64,000 nt of DNA from Pseudonocardia autotrophica (GCF_000717175.1 NZ_JNYD01000002.1:186001-250000); one strand, 5' to 3'. Shown: positions 16,515 through 25,409, counted from the first letter of the stretch. Notes: generated by a model from the sequence alone, not told the origin. Numbers and translations: made by a program.

Positions 16515-16982
16515 TCAGGAGCTGCTGACCGGGATGGTCGTCGGCTTCTTCGCCTCGGGCTTGGGTGGCATCGGGACGCGGACCTCGAGGATCCCGTCCT
16601 TGTAGCTCGCGGTGATGTCGCCCTCGCTCACGCCCTCCGGCAGCGGGAGGGTACGTGTCATGGAGCCGTAGCGGATCTCGTGACGGGTGTAGCCCTTGTC
16701 CTCGCGGTCCTGCTCGATGCGGCGCTCGGCCTTGATTCGCAGCATGCCCTCGGCGGCGGTGATCTCGACGTCCTTCGTCGGGTCGATGCCGGGGAGGTCG
16801 GCCTTGATCACCTGCGTGTCGCCGTCGCGGTACTCGTCGACGCGGATCAGCTCCTCGCCGGTCCAGTCCAGCCCGAACGGGCGGCGCACCGGCAGCGATC
16901 GGAACCACTCGTCGAACAGGCGGTCCATGCGGCTGAACGGTGCGACGTCGGTGCCCTTGTCGCGGCGCGACATCATGCTCAT
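16515..16982 (-). CDS. Hsp20 / alpha-crystallin small heat-shock protein
   Basis: About 155 residues. The N-terminal arm has MDRLFDEWFRSLPVRRP. The alpha-crystallin domain spans about 45-140, with VIKADLPGIDPTKDVEI, KGYTRHEIRYGSMTRTLPLP and YKDGILEVRVPMP. The C-terminal tail has the IPV anchor (TTIPVSSS). It would form ATP-independent chaperone oligomers in the cytosol. HspX (Acr, Rv2031c) of this family is the hallmark DosR-regulon protein. The start MSMMSRR at 16982 has GAGAGGA upstream. The gene is divergent from a USP gene across a box-bearing gap. Confidence 0.93.
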   Translation of the reverse strand: MSMMSRRDKGTDVAPFSRMDRLFDEWFRSLPVRRPFGLDWTGEELIRVDEYRDGDTQVIKADLPGIDPTKDVEITAAEGMLRIKAERRIEQDREDKGYTRHEIRYGSMTRTLPLPEGVSEGDITASYKDGILEVRVPMPPKPEAKKPTTIPVSSS

Positions 16983-17350
16983 GGGAGATCCTCTCCTCGT
17001 CGGTCCCGTGGAGTCCGTCCTCTCTGGCGGGACACCGTCCACACTCCGCCGGCGTTGCGCACGTGCGCAGGGCCGTCCGTCCCGGGCCGGGACGCCGGAC
17101 GGCCCCGACCGGGAAGGCCGGGCCAGGGGTCCCGTCGAGCGCGGGCGGAGGTCCCGGCTGCGGGAGGTCCCGGCCGGGTCCGCCGGGCCGGAGCGGGCGG
17201 GCGTCCACCGGCTGGTCGGGGGCCGGTAGGGCCGGACGCCCCTGGTCCGCAGGCGCGCATCCGGTGCCGCAGTGTGCCGCCGTGCCCTGTCCCCGACCGG
17301 ATAGGCGGTGCGAACCTGAGGGACACGGCGTGGGGACGAGGGGGAAGATC
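16983..17350. other. Divergent regulatory region between hsp20 and USP
   Basis: No gene is seen. The gap is dense in GGGAC and GTCCC half-sites and in palindromes, notably GTCCCGG-G-CCGGGAC at 17079-17093 inside a larger hairpin (17071-17104) and the box at 17120-17133. It probably drives both flanking stress genes. Confidence 0.5.
17120..17133. promoter_or_regulatory. DosR-like box, hsp20/USP region
   Basis: GGGCC-AGGG-GTCCC matches the 5-4-5 pattern with one mismatch. It is 138 bases upstream of hsp20 and 218 upstream of the USP start. Confidence 0.45.
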
Positions 17351-18220
17351 GTGGCGGACTCCGAGAAGGGCGCGGGCGAGCGCCCGGTCGTGGTGGGCGT
17401 CGACGCGACGCCCTCGGCGCAGGACGCCGCCACCTGGGCAGCCGAGGTCGCGGACGCCCGCGGTGCGCCGCTCCGCCTGGTGCTCGTCGGGCCGGACGCC
17501 TCCGTGCCCGGCTGGTTGACCGCCCTGGCGGCGACCCTGAGCGCGGACGCCGATGTGGTCCCGGGACCGGGTGGGCCGGAGGCCGTCGCGGACGCTCTGC
17601 TGACGCGGGCCGGCGGCGCCGCTCTGCTCGTGGTGGGCAGCTACGGCACGGGGAGTTCGTCGGGGATGCTGGCCGGCAGTGCCGCCCTGCGGCTGGCGGG
17701 CGCCTCGCCGTGCCCGCTCGCCGTCGTGCGTGGTCCCGCGTCCGACCGGACCCCGCCGACGGCCGGGCCGGTCGTGGTCGGGGTCGACGGGACCGCGAGC
17801 GGGGACGACGCCCTGGACCTCGCCGCCGATCTCGCCCGCGACCTCGCCGCACCCCTGCTGGTGGTGCACGTGTGGTCCGACGTCGTCGCCGGAGCCGGCG
17901 GCGGTGCGCATCGCCGCCCGGAGGACTGGTCGGAGCTGGCCGCGCAGGGCGAGGCCGTGGCAGCCGGCGCTCGGCGGCGGGTCCTCGCGCGCGTCCCGGG
18001 CCTCGACGTCGATGTGCGCTCGGTGGAGGGCACGGCGCTGCGCACGCTGATGGACCTCGCCGAGTCGGCTCGGATGATCGTCGCGGCTCCCCGCTCCGCA
18101 TCCCGGGCCCCCCGGGCCGACGACGGCGTGCTGCTCGGGTCGACCAGCCGCGGGCTGGTCGGTTTCGCTCCCTGCCCGGTCGTGCTCGCGCCGGTCGCGG
18201 TGCCCGCGGGAACCTCCTGA
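17351..18220 (+). CDS. Two-domain universal stress protein
   Basis: About 289 residues. Domain 1 begins PVVVGVDATPSAQDAATWAA and keeps the ATP loop GSYGTGSSSGMLAGS. Domain 2 begins PVVVGVDGTASGDDALDLAA, but its C-terminal loop (APRSASRAPRADDGVLLGS) is expanded and lacks the glycine spacing. Domain 1 lacks the long helix 1-2 region of its paralogues and is about 30 residues shorter. GTG 17351 follows GAGGGGAAG; a GTG at 17330 is also possible. It ends 21 bases before the convergent SulP gene. Confidence 0.82.
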   Translation: MADSEKGAGERPVVVGVDATPSAQDAATWAAEVADARGAPLRLVLVGPDASVPGWLTALAATLSADADVVPGPGGPEAVADALLTRAGGAALLVVGSYGTGSSSGMLAGSAALRLAGASPCPLAVVRGPASDRTPPTAGPVVVGVDGTASGDDALDLAADLARDLAAPLLVVHVWSDVVAGAGGGAHRRPEDWSELAAQGEAVAAGARRRVLARVPGLDVDVRSVEGTALRTLMDLAESARMIVAAPRSASRAPRADDGVLLGSTSRGLVGFAPCPVVLAPVAVPAGTS

Positions 18221-18240
18221 GCCCCTGCCGCGCGACTCGG

Positions 18241-20004
18241 TCACGCCGCCGGTGGACCACCGTCCGGTACGGACCCCGGGGGCCGGGCCGCACCGCTCGT
18301 CGCGGCCCGGTAGGCGGCCACCGCCGTCGGCAGGGTCGGGTAGAGCCGCTCCCGGGGAATCGTCTCCAGCACCCCGCCGGCCGCGAGGTCCTCGACCAGC
18401 TCGCGTTTCGCCCGGGCGACCGCGACGACGACACCACGGCCGGTGAGTTCGCGCGCGAGCCCGCAGAGCATGTCGGCCGCGGTCACGTCGAGCTCCGTGA
18501 CCGCCTCGAGGTCCAGCAGCACCCAGCGGGCGGAGGCCGTGTCCTCGGTCGCGGCGAGCACGCTGCTGCGGAAGTCGTCGGCATTGGCGAAGAAGAGTGG
18601 CGCGTCATAGCGGTGCACGACCAGTCCGGGGACCTGCTCGGTGCCGGGTAGGTCGCCGACGTCGTGCATTCCGGGGATGCCGGGGGCGAAGCCGAGGACG
18701 GCCGAGTGCGGCCGGGCGATCCGGCGGACCAGGTCGAGTAGGGACAGCCCGATGGCCACGAGCACCCCGTACAGCACACCCAGGGCGAGGACCGCGGCCA
18801 CGGTGGCCAGGGCGAGCAGCAGCTCGCTGCGCCGGAAGTGGGCGATCCGGCGGAACTCGTGGACGTCGACCAGGCGCAGGGCGGCGTAGACGACGAGCGC
18901 CCCGAGCGCGGCGCGAGGCAGGACCTCGAGCACCCGGCCGCCCGCCAGCAGCACGGCGCCCACGGCGAGCAGGGCCACCACCGAGTGCAGCTGGCTGCGT
19001 GCGCCGGTGGCGGCGCCCAGGGCGGTCCGGCTGCCGCTGCTGCTCACCGGGAAGGCGCCCACCAGGCCCGACGCCAGGTTCGCCCCACCGAGTGCGAGCA
19101 GCTCCCGGTCGGCGTCGAGCGGGGTGGCCGTGCGGTCCCCGCCGCGATCGGCGAACGCACGCCCGGTCAGGACGACGTCGGTGTAGCCGACCACGGCGAC
19201 CCCGAGCGCGGGCAGCAGGAGCGACCCGTACTCGGTGGGGGTGATCGCCGGCAGTTCGGGTACGGGAAGACCCGCCGGTACCGCACCGATCGTGGCCACC
19301 CCCCGCTCGTCGAGCCGGAACACCGCGACCGCGCCGGCGGCGAGCAGCACGGTTATCAGGGGCACCGGGGCTCGGGGTGCCACGAGCGCTCCCAGCCCGA
19401 GGAGCGCGAGCACCGTGAGCCCGACGGCCAGCGTCGGCAGGTGCACCTGATCGAGTCCGGTCGCGAAGGAGACGACCTCCTCGAAGGCCCCGTCGCCCTC
19501 GAGGGAGACTCCGGTGAGGGGCTCCAGCTGACTGATGATCATGATGGCGGCGATGCCGGCCAGGTAGCCGACGAGGACCGGCCGTGACAGGAGGTCGGCG
19601 AGGAACGCGAGCCGGGCGAGGCGGGCGAGCACGCAGACGACACCGACGACGAGTGCCAGGCCGGCGGCCAGGGCGGCGTAGCGGCCCGGGTCCCCCGCGG
19701 CCAGGGGCGCGATCGCAACTGCGGTGAGCAGTGCGGTGGTGGACTCGGGACCGATCGACAACAGGCGCGACGACCCGAGCAGGGGGTACACGACGAGCGC
19801 GGCGGCCGCGGCCCAGAGCCCGGCCACGGGAGGGAGGCCCGCCACCACGGCGTAGGCCAACACCTGCGGTACCAGGTACGCGGACACGGTCAGCCCGCCG
19901 AGGAGATCACCGCGGAGGGCGGGCCAGCGGCGTCGACGCAGGGCATCGATGCCGGGTGCGAGCCCCGGAGGCGGACGCAGGGCGGCCCGGACCGCCCGTG
20001 TCAC
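18241..20004 (-). CDS. SulP-family anion transporter with STAS domain
   Basis: About 587 residues. The membrane part (about 30-420) has the SulP start region GLTVSAYLVPQVLAYAVVAG and PLLGSSRLLSIGPESTTALL, with about 10-14 hydrophobic segments. Residues 450-560 are a cytoplasmic STAS domain (VHRYDAPLFFANADDFRSS, LDLEAVTELDVTAADMLCGL). Family members carry sulfate, bicarbonate or dicarboxylates; the substrate here is not evident. The GTG at 20004 overlaps the TGA of the upstream nitroreductase (GTGA), so the two are translated together and probably share the DosR-like control region at 21.1-21.2 kb. Confidence 0.85.
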   Translation of the reverse strand: MTRAVRAALRPPPGLAPGIDALRRRRWPALRGDLLGGLTVSAYLVPQVLAYAVVAGLPPVAGLWAAAAALVVYPLLGSSRLLSIGPESTTALLTAVAIAPLAAGDPGRYAALAAGLALVVGVVCVLARLARLAFLADLLSRPVLVGYLAGIAAIMIISQLEPLTGVSLEGDGAFEEVVSFATGLDQVHLPTLAVGLTVLALLGLGALVAPRAPVPLITVLLAAGAVAVFRLDERGVATIGAVPAGLPVPELPAITPTEYGSLLLPALGVAVVGYTDVVLTGRAFADRGGDRTATPLDADRELLALGGANLASGLVGAFPVSSSGSRTALGAATGARSQLHSVVALLAVGAVLLAGGRVLEVLPRAALGALVVYAALRLVDVHEFRRIAHFRRSELLLALATVAAVLALGVLYGVLVAIGLSLLDLVRRIARPHSAVLGFAPGIPGMHDVGDLPGTEQVPGLVVHRYDAPLFFANADDFRSSVLAATEDTASARWVLLDLEAVTELDVTAADMLCGLARELTGRGVVVAVARAKRELVEDLAAGGVLETIPRERLYPTLPTAVAAYRAATSGAARPPGSVPDGGPPAA

Positions 20005-20978
20005 GGGCGTAGCAGGACCGAAGCCAGAGGCCGGCGTGGCGTGGGCACGAGCGGCGGGGCGCCCGGCAGGGGAACCCCCAGCCGGATCACGATCTGCGGC
20101 TGGTCGGGAACGCCCAACGCCACGCGCAGCCGCCTGCGTGCGACCGGCTGCTCGACGGCCTGGCTGAGCGGGGCGGTGGCCAGCCCGACACGGGTGGCGT
20201 GCAGCAGCACCGCGCTGGTCGCCTCGCCCGCCGCGAGCCGGGCCGCGGTGTCGTCCTCCGGTGTGCCGAGGACCATGAGTGTTCCGCCGTCGGGTCCGGT
20301 GTCCCGGCCGGGGGCCAAGGTCCCGGCGGGGAAACGCTGCAGATGGGGCACGTCCCACTGTCCCGTCCGCACCGGCACCGCGGGGCGGGGGACGCCGTCG
20401 TGCGCGTCGGCGTAGCGGTGCGTCCAGATCAGCAGCTCGGCGAGGTAGCCGGGCTCGTGCCGCTGCTCGCGAGCGGCGAACCGCAGGACCTCGTTCATCC
20501 GCTGCAGGACCCTGGGATCGGTGACCGGGTGTGCGAAGACCCCGAAGCCCCGGGCCCGGTCGACGAGGCCGGTCAGCCGGGCCGCGGGCACGGGCTCGGC
20601 GGAGTAGCGGCGGCGGTCGGTGTGCCGGCGGGCGATCTGGCCGAACAGCGCGGCCGCGGAGCGGTCCGGCGGCCCGTCGACCACCCGCACCGTGGCCAGG
20701 TGCCCGGAGTTCTCCGGATCGGGCAGGACGTCGACCTCGACGGCGACCCCCAGCCCTGCCAGCGCCACGCGCAGGTGGTGCAGCGCGGCGCCGCAGCTGA
20801 TGACGAGGTCGCGGCGGTCGGGATCGGTCCCCGGAAGGTGCCGCGCCGGGTCGGTGTGCAGCTCCACCTCCGTCCGCCGCAGGCGCCAGCGCCAGGGTTG
20901 GGTGTTGTGCACCGACGGCGCCCGCAGGGCGAGCCGGAGGGCTCGCTCGAGGACGGCGGTGTCGACCTGGGTGGACAT
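20001..20978 (-). CDS. Acg-type nitroreductase family protein (1 of 3)
   Basis: About 325 residues. It has the Acg signature APSVHNTQPWRWRL near the N terminus, then LVISCGAALHHLRVAL, RRHTDRRRYSAEPVP and a C-terminal PQIVIRLGVPLPG. The Acg family (Rv2032, Rv3127, Rv3131) is a two-lobed nitroreductase fold that in Rv2032 binds FMN but has a lid blocking substrate; storage of FMN in dormancy has been proposed. ATG 20978 follows GAAGGAG. It overlaps the SulP gene by four bases and is divergent from the USP gene at 21271. Confidence 0.85.
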   Translation of the reverse strand: MSTQVDTAVLERALRLALRAPSVHNTQPWRWRLRRTEVELHTDPARHLPGTDPDRRDLVISCGAALHHLRVALAGLGVAVEVDVLPDPENSGHLATVRVVDGPPDRSAAALFGQIARRHTDRRRYSAEPVPAARLTGLVDRARGFGVFAHPVTDPRVLQRMNEVLRFAAREQRHEPGYLAELLIWTHRYADAHDGVPRPAVPVRTGQWDVPHLQRFPAGTLAPGRDTGPDGGTLMVLGTPEDDTAARLAAGEATSAVLLHATRVGLATAPLSQAVEQPVARRRLRVALGVPDQPQIVIRLGVPLPGAPPLVPTPRRPLASVLLRP

Positions 20979-21134
20979 CTCGGCTCCTTCGCCCCCGTCG
21001 CTGTGCGTCCAGCCTGTGCTCGTCCACGCTCCGTCGTGAGAGCCCGCGGACCCGGCGCCGGCAGGCCTTCCGCCCTCGAACTCCCCACTGCAGGTCCCGC
21101 GCCGACGTCCTTCGGAAAGCCTGCCCGGGGCGCC

Positions 21135-21148
21135 GGGATCCACGTCCC
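21135..21148. promoter_or_regulatory. DosR-like box, nitroreductase/USP region
   Basis: GGGAT-CCAC-GTCCC matches the 5-4-5 pattern with one mismatch, in the 292-base divergent gap between the nitroreductase and USP genes. Confidence 0.5.
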
Positions 21149-21215
21149 GTCGCGCCGGGCCCTTCGGCACTCCCCGCCGGGCCGGAGAGCCGGATGTGGA
21201 CCAACGATCCGGCGG

Positions 21216-21230
21216 GGGACCGTGGGTCCG
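21216..21230. promoter_or_regulatory. DosR-like box close to USP start
   Basis: GGGAC-CGTGG-GTCCG has a five-base spacer and one mismatch. It lies 41 bases upstream of the USP ATG, a natural place for an activator next to a -35 region. Confidence 0.45.
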
Positions 21231-21270
21231 GAACTCCGGGTCGTCCGGAGAGACGTCCTGAGGAGGGACC

Positions 21271-22161
21271 ATGAGCAGTGACGTCGGTCGAGCAGTGGTC
21301 GTCGGCGTGGACGGTTCGGACTCCGCGCTCGACGCCACGCGATGGGCTGCCGCCGAGGCGGCGCGCCGGGGCTGCGGGCTCCGCCTCGTGGCCGCCGTCG
21401 CACACACGATGTTCCGCCCGATCGGTGTCCCGCAGCTCGGCCAGGAATACCAGCGCCGGGTGTGGGAGCGTGCGGCCGAGGAGCACCTGACCGCCGCCGT
21501 GGCCGCGGCCCAGGACGTCGCTGCCGGTGTCGACGTGCAGCAGGAGGTGCGAGCCGGTGAGGCGCGGATGGTGCTGCACTCGGAGTCGGAGCGCGCGGCG
21601 CTCGTCGTGCTCGGGAGCCGGGGCCGCGGCGGATTCACCGGTCTGCTCCTCGGGTCGGTGGCCATCTCCGTGGCGGCCGGTGCGGCCTGCCCGGTGGTCG
21701 TGGTGCGCGGAACGCGCGCCCCGGGCGGCCCGGTCGTGGTGGGGGTCGACGGCCACGGTGCGGCGGACGAGCCGGCGCTCCTCCTGGCCTTCGAGGAGGC
21801 GGCGTTGCGGGGCGCCCCGCTGGTCGCGGTGCACACCTGGAGCGGGGCGGTGCTCGATCCGTTCCTCGTCCCGACCCTGGACCCCAAGGCGGTCCTGGCC
21901 GAGGAGGAACAGCTGCTCGAGGAGCGGGTCGCCCCGTGGCGCGGCAAGTACCCGGCGGTCGAGGTGCGTCTTGCGGTCGCCTTCGACGGCGCCGCACGGG
22001 AGCTCGTGACCCATTCGGAGGGTGCGGGCCTGGTCGTCGTCGGGTCCCGGGGGCTCGGCTCGTTCAGTGGTCTGGCGATGGGCTCGGTGAGCCAGGCCGT
22101 GTTGCACCACGCCGCCTGCCCGGTTGCCGTGGTCCGCCCCGACGCGGCCGACCACCGCTGA
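21271..22161 (+). CDS. Two-domain universal stress protein
   Basis: 296 residues. Domain 1 (AVVVGVDGSDSALDATRWAA) and domain 2 (PVVVGVDGHGAADEPALLLA) both have complete GxxG-x9-GS loops (GSRGRGGFTGLLLGS and GSRGLGSFSGLAMGS). Both are therefore likely to bind ATP, as Rv2623 does. ATG 21271 follows GAGGAGGG. It is the first of three consecutive USP genes with short spacers and is most similar to the gene at 32274 (shared QPIGVP/RPIGVP and QEYQRRVW/VEYQRQIL regions). Confidence 0.92.
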   Translation: MSSDVGRAVVVGVDGSDSALDATRWAAAEAARRGCGLRLVAAVAHTMFRPIGVPQLGQEYQRRVWERAAEEHLTAAVAAAQDVAAGVDVQQEVRAGEARMVLHSESERAALVVLGSRGRGGFTGLLLGSVAISVAAGAACPVVVVRGTRAPGGPVVVGVDGHGAADEPALLLAFEEAALRGAPLVAVHTWSGAVLDPFLVPTLDPKAVLAEEEQLLEERVAPWRGKYPAVEVRLAVAFDGAARELVTHSEGAGLVVVGSRGLGSFSGLAMGSVSQAVLHHAACPVAVVRPDAADHR

Positions 22162-22182
22162 GGCCGGAGAGGGGACGCGAGG

Positions 22183-23103
22183 ATGAACCAGAGGCACCCC
22201 GGCGGCCCTGTCGTCGTCGGCGTGGACGAGTCGGAGTCGGCGCGCGACGCGGTGCGCTGGGCCGCCGACGAGGCGGACCTGCGTCGCGTGCCGCTGCGCG
22301 TCGTCCTCGCCTTCGCCCCGATCCCGGCCGGCCACATCGGCAATCCGGGGCTCGGCACCGCCTACCGCCACACCATGGCGGAGGAGGCCCGCGCTGTCCT
22401 GGACGCCGCCGCCGAGCTGGCCCGGAAGGTGGCTCCAGGTGTGGCCGTCGAGTCCGAGCTGGCGCAGGGCTTCCCCGTTCCCGTGCTGCTCGACGAGTCG
22501 GACCACGCGCAGCTGACCGTGGTCGGCAGCCGGGGGCTGGGCGGCTTCACAGGCCTGCTCCTCGGTTCGGTCGCAGGGGCCCTGGCGTCCCGGGGCGGGT
22601 CGCCGGTGCTGGTGGTCCGAGGTGATCGGGACGAGCGGACCGAGCCCCGGGCGGGCGAGCCCGAATCTCGACCGGTCGTCGTCGGGATCGACGGGTCGCC
22701 GACCAGCGAAGCCGCGGTGGCGCTGGCCTTCGAGGAGGCCGCGCTCCGTCGGGCGCCGCTGGTGGCGGTGCACACCTGGCTCGACGACATGCTCGAGCCG
22801 ACCCTCGCCCCGGTGATCGACTGGGAGTCCCTGGAGGCCGAGGAACGCGCCCTGCTCGCCCAGCGACTGGCCGGCTGGTCGGAGAAGCACCCCGACGTGG
22901 AGGTCCGCCGGCTGGTGGAGCGGGACCGGCCGGCCCGGGCGCTGCTGGCGGAGACGTTGCAGGCGCAGCTGGTGGTCGTCGGGTCGCGAGGGCGCGGGAA
23001 CGCCACCGGCCTGCTGCTCGGCTCGGTGAGCCATGCGCTGCTGCACCACTCGCACTGCCCGGTGCTGATCGCTCGCCCGGACCGGACGGAGAAGGGCCGA
23101 TGA
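22183..23103 (+). CDS. Two-domain universal stress protein
   Basis: 306 residues. Domain 1 starts PVVVGVDESESARDAVRWAA with a Glu in place of the usual Gly-Ser; domain 2 starts PVVVGIDGSPTSEAAVALAF. ATP loops GSRGLGGFTGLLLGS and GSRGRGNATGLLLGS are intact. ATG 22183 follows GGAGAGGGGACGAGG. It lies 21 bases after the previous USP gene, and its TGA overlaps the next ATG (ATGA). Domain 2 and its helix region (FEEAALRRAPLVAVHTW) closely resemble the paralogue upstream, so the cluster grew by duplication. Confidence 0.92.
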   Translation: MNQRHPGGPVVVGVDESESARDAVRWAADEADLRRVPLRVVLAFAPIPAGHIGNPGLGTAYRHTMAEEARAVLDAAAELARKVAPGVAVESELAQGFPVPVLLDESDHAQLTVVGSRGLGGFTGLLLGSVAGALASRGGSPVLVVRGDRDERTEPRAGEPESRPVVVGIDGSPTSEAAVALAFEEAALRRAPLVAVHTWLDDMLEPTLAPVIDWESLEAEERALLAQRLAGWSEKHPDVEVRRLVERDRPARALLAETLQAQLVVVGSRGRGNATGLLLGSVSHALLHHSHCPVLIARPDRTEKGR

Positions 23104-24014
23104 GCCGTCCGGGCAACGGGGTCGTGGTCGCCGGGATTGACGGATCCGACCTCGCCGCGGAGGCCGCCCGATGGGCCGCGGCGTCCGCCGCACGGCACCA
23201 CTGCACGCTCAGGCTCGTCCGTGCCTACCGGCTGCCGCACGCGTCACCGCTCGAGGCGGTGGAGCGCATGCGGCACCACGCCGAGCGGCACCTCTGGTTC
23301 GCCGCCCGGGTGGCCCGAGGCGTCGCGCCGGAGATCACGGTGGAGCATGCCGTCGTCGAGGGCGACCCGGCCGAGGTCCTCACGGCCGAGTCCGCCACGT
23401 CGCGGATGCTGGTGGTCGGCACCCGCGGAGTGGGTGGCTTCGCCGGCCTGCTCGTCGGCTCGGTCGGCGATGCGCTCGCCCGGTCGGCGACGTGCCCCCT
23501 CGTGGTGGTCCGCGGCCCGGTCGAGTCCGACGCTGCGTTAGCCGACCACGACCGGGTGCGCCCGGTCGTCGTGGGCGTGGACGGCTCCCCGGCGGGTGAG
23601 GCCGCTCTCGCGTTCGCCTACGCAGAGGCCGACGTCTGGTCAGCACCGTTGGTTGCAGTGCACTCCTGGCTCGAATACCTGGAGGACCCGGGAGGGATCA
23701 CGCTGTCCGAGCTCGGCATGATCGAGCAGGAGGAGCGCGAGGTGCTCGTCGAGCGGCTCGCGGGGTGGGGCGCGAAGTACCCCGGTGTCCGCGTGTCGCG
23801 GGAGCTGGTGCACGGCTCGGCGTCGGGAGCGCTGACCGCACGTTCGGTGAACGCGCGCCTCGTGGTCGTCGGCTCGTTCGGCCGCGGCGGTGTCGGCCGC
23901 GTCCTGCTCGGCTCGACGAGCAGGGCCCTGCTCCACCACGCGCACAGTCCCGTCGCCGTCGTGCGACCGGACACCGCCGCGACCCGCTCGGACCGCCGGG
24001 AGGAGACCCGATGA
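23100..24014 (+). CDS. Two-domain universal stress protein
   Basis: 304 residues. Domain 1 (VVVAGIDGSDLAAEAARWAA) has a shortened helical insert; domain 2 is PVVVGVDGSPAGEAALAFAY. Loops GTRGVGGFAGLLVGS and GSFGRGGVGRVLLGS fit the ATP-binding pattern. The ATG overlaps the previous stop by four bases, so it is the third gene of a coupled USP trio. A perfect 15-base palindrome (GACACCGGCGGTGTC, 24013-24027) covers the stop and may form a small hairpin. Confidence 0.91.
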   Translation: MSRPGNGVVVAGIDGSDLAAEAARWAAASAARHHCTLRLVRAYRLPHASPLEAVERMRHHAERHLWFAARVARGVAPEITVEHAVVEGDPAEVLTAESATSRMLVVGTRGVGGFAGLLVGSVGDALARSATCPLVVVRGPVESDAALADHDRVRPVVVGVDGSPAGEAALAFAYAEADVWSAPLVAVHSWLEYLEDPGGITLSELGMIEQEEREVLVERLAGWGAKYPGVRVSRELVHGSASGALTARSVNARLVVVGSFGRGGVGRVLLGSTSRALLHHAHSPVAVVRPDTAATRSDRREETR

Positions 24015-24057
24015 CACCGGCGGTGTCGTCGCCCGGCTGATCCGCCCCTCCCGGCGC

Positions 24058-24234
24058 TCAGCCCCCCGCGACGTGGCCGAGACGGATCCCGGAGAAGTCG
24101 ACGGCCACGCCGTCGGGGCGGACCGAGCCGATGTGCACGCGGGCGAAGTCGCGCACCTGTCCGTCCGCGTCGACGGTACCGATGCGGACCCCGCTGTCGT
24201 CGACGACGATCGAGGTCGAGGGGCTTCTGGTCAT
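24058..24234 (-). CDS. 58-residue protein with three short internal repeats
   Basis: A short gene that runs from ATG 24234 to TGA 24058, with CGGAGCG upstream. It contains three spaced copies of a beta-strand-like motif, VRIGTVDADG, VHIGSVRPDG and IRLGHVAGG, each an [IV]-[RH]-[IL]-G-x-V unit followed by a turn. There is no signal peptide or cysteine. The regular spacing (about 19-20 residues) suggests a small beta-barrel or beta-solenoid. I do not recognise the family. It converges on the USP trio and follows the nitroreductase gene at 24323 by about 90 bases on the same strand, so it is probably the last gene of that unit. Confidence 0.65.
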   Translation of the reverse strand: MTRSPSTSIVVDDSGVRIGTVDADGQVRDFARVHIGSVRPDGVAVDFSGIRLGHVAGG

Positions 24235-24322
24235 GGTCGCTCCGGTCGGTCTCGAGTTGATTTCGCCAGGTCCTCGTCGAGGGCCTCAGATGGTGCGGGG
24301 GCGCTCGCGGTCGTGTGTTCGA

Positions 24323-25321
24323 TCATGAGTGCTCGAGACCCTCCACCTGGTCGGCCAGCGACCGCCGGGGCGACTCCGGAACGGCCTCGCCGACCGGCGC
24401 CCAACCGACGCGCAGGACGATCTGCGGGCACAGCGTGCCGTCGAGGACCTGGTCGCGGACGAGAGCGCGGGTGCCGGCGAGTTCGAGGGGCTCGGACAAC
24501 GGGCAGGTGGCCAGCCCGAAGGTGGTGGCCCTCAGCAGCACCGCGCTCATGGCCTCGCCGGCGCGCAGCTGGGAGAGCCGGTCGTCGGACGACGTGCCGA
24601 GCACGAGCAGGGTGGCGCCGTCGACGGGCGCGCTGCTCTCGGACATCGCCCCGGCGGCGAAATGCCGCGGCGGTACGCCGCCTCCGGAGTCCCCCGGGAC
24701 CGGCACGGCGCTCACGGGCACACCGTCGTCCGAGCTCTGCAGGCCCGACCACAGCGCCAGCTCGGTGTCGTAGCCGGGGACCGCCGCGTGCTCGGTGGCG
24801 GCGGTCTGCACGGCCAGCGCCAGGGTGTTCAGGGCGCGGCCCTCCGGCACCACGCGCAGCAGCGCCCCGCGTTCGGCGGCGCGTGCGACCAGGTCGGCGA
24901 GGTGCTCCTCCGGGACCGGCCAGTCCGTGTAGCGGCGGCGGTCGGTGCGGCGCTTCGTGATGGCCGCGACCGCGTTGATCTCGGACTCCTCGCCGGCCCT
25001 CCGGCCGGTGTCCGTCACACCGAGGTGGACGGTCGCGAGCAGGTCGGGCCGCTCGGGGTCCGGCATCCGGACCACGGTGGCCGGTACCTCCAGTCCGCGG
25101 AGCGCGACCTGGAGGTGGTGCAGCGCGGCGCCGCAGCTCAGGACGAGGTCACGGCCGTCGGTGTCGGTGAGCGGGAGCCACCGGGTCAGGTCGGCGTAGA
25201 GGTCCACGCGGCCGTCGTCGACCCGCCACCGCCAGGGCTGGGAGTTGTGGACGGAGGGAGCCCGGGCTGCCAGTGCGAGTGCCGCCCGCACGGTGCCGAG
25301 GTCGACTCGGGTCGTCGTCAT
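24323..25321 (-). CDS. Acg-type nitroreductase family protein (2 of 3)
   Basis: About 332 residues with the family marks APSVHNSQPWRWRV, LVLSCGAALHHLQVAL, KRRTDRRRYTDWPVP and CPQIVLRVGWAPVG. ATG 25321 follows GAAGGA. A perfect DosR-like box lies 90-105 bases upstream. It is closer to copy 1 than to copy 3 in the shared CGAALHHL and RRRYT/RRRYS regions. See copy 1 for the role of the family. Confidence 0.86.
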   Translation of the reverse strand: MTTTRVDLGTVRAALALAARAPSVHNSQPWRWRVDDGRVDLYADLTRWLPLTDTDGRDLVLSCGAALHHLQVALRGLEVPATVVRMPDPERPDLLATVHLGVTDTGRRAGEESEINAVAAITKRRTDRRRYTDWPVPEEHLADLVARAAERGALLRVVPEGRALNTLALAVQTAATEHAAVPGYDTELALWSGLQSSDDGVPVSAVPVPGDSGGGVPPRHFAAGAMSESSAPVDGATLLVLGTSSDDRLSQLRAGEAMSAVLLRATTFGLATCPLSEPLELAGTRALVRDQVLDGTLCPQIVLRVGWAPVGEAVPESPRRSLADQVEGLEHS

Positions 25322-25409
25322 GATCGGTCCTTCGACGGTGTCGGGTGCGTCCGGTCCCATCCAGCCAGAGCGGGAGCGCCGGCCCCAGGTGTCGCTGGTC
25401 GTCGCCGTG

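Noticed and set aside
17071..17104. Large GC palindrome as a terminator
   Set aside because: It lies in a divergent promoter region, not at a gene end; more likely part of the regulatory region or chance in GC-rich DNA.
18241..23193. A single 1650-residue minus-strand protein
   Set aside because: It is the SulP gene read through antisense of the nitroreductase and two USP genes; the USP strand is clearly coding and the joined sequence has no family continuity outside SulP.
24011..24040. Nine-codon ORF overlapping the third USP stop
   Set aside because: Nine codons are too few to support; the ATGA overlap alone is not evidence, and the palindrome there may be a hairpin.
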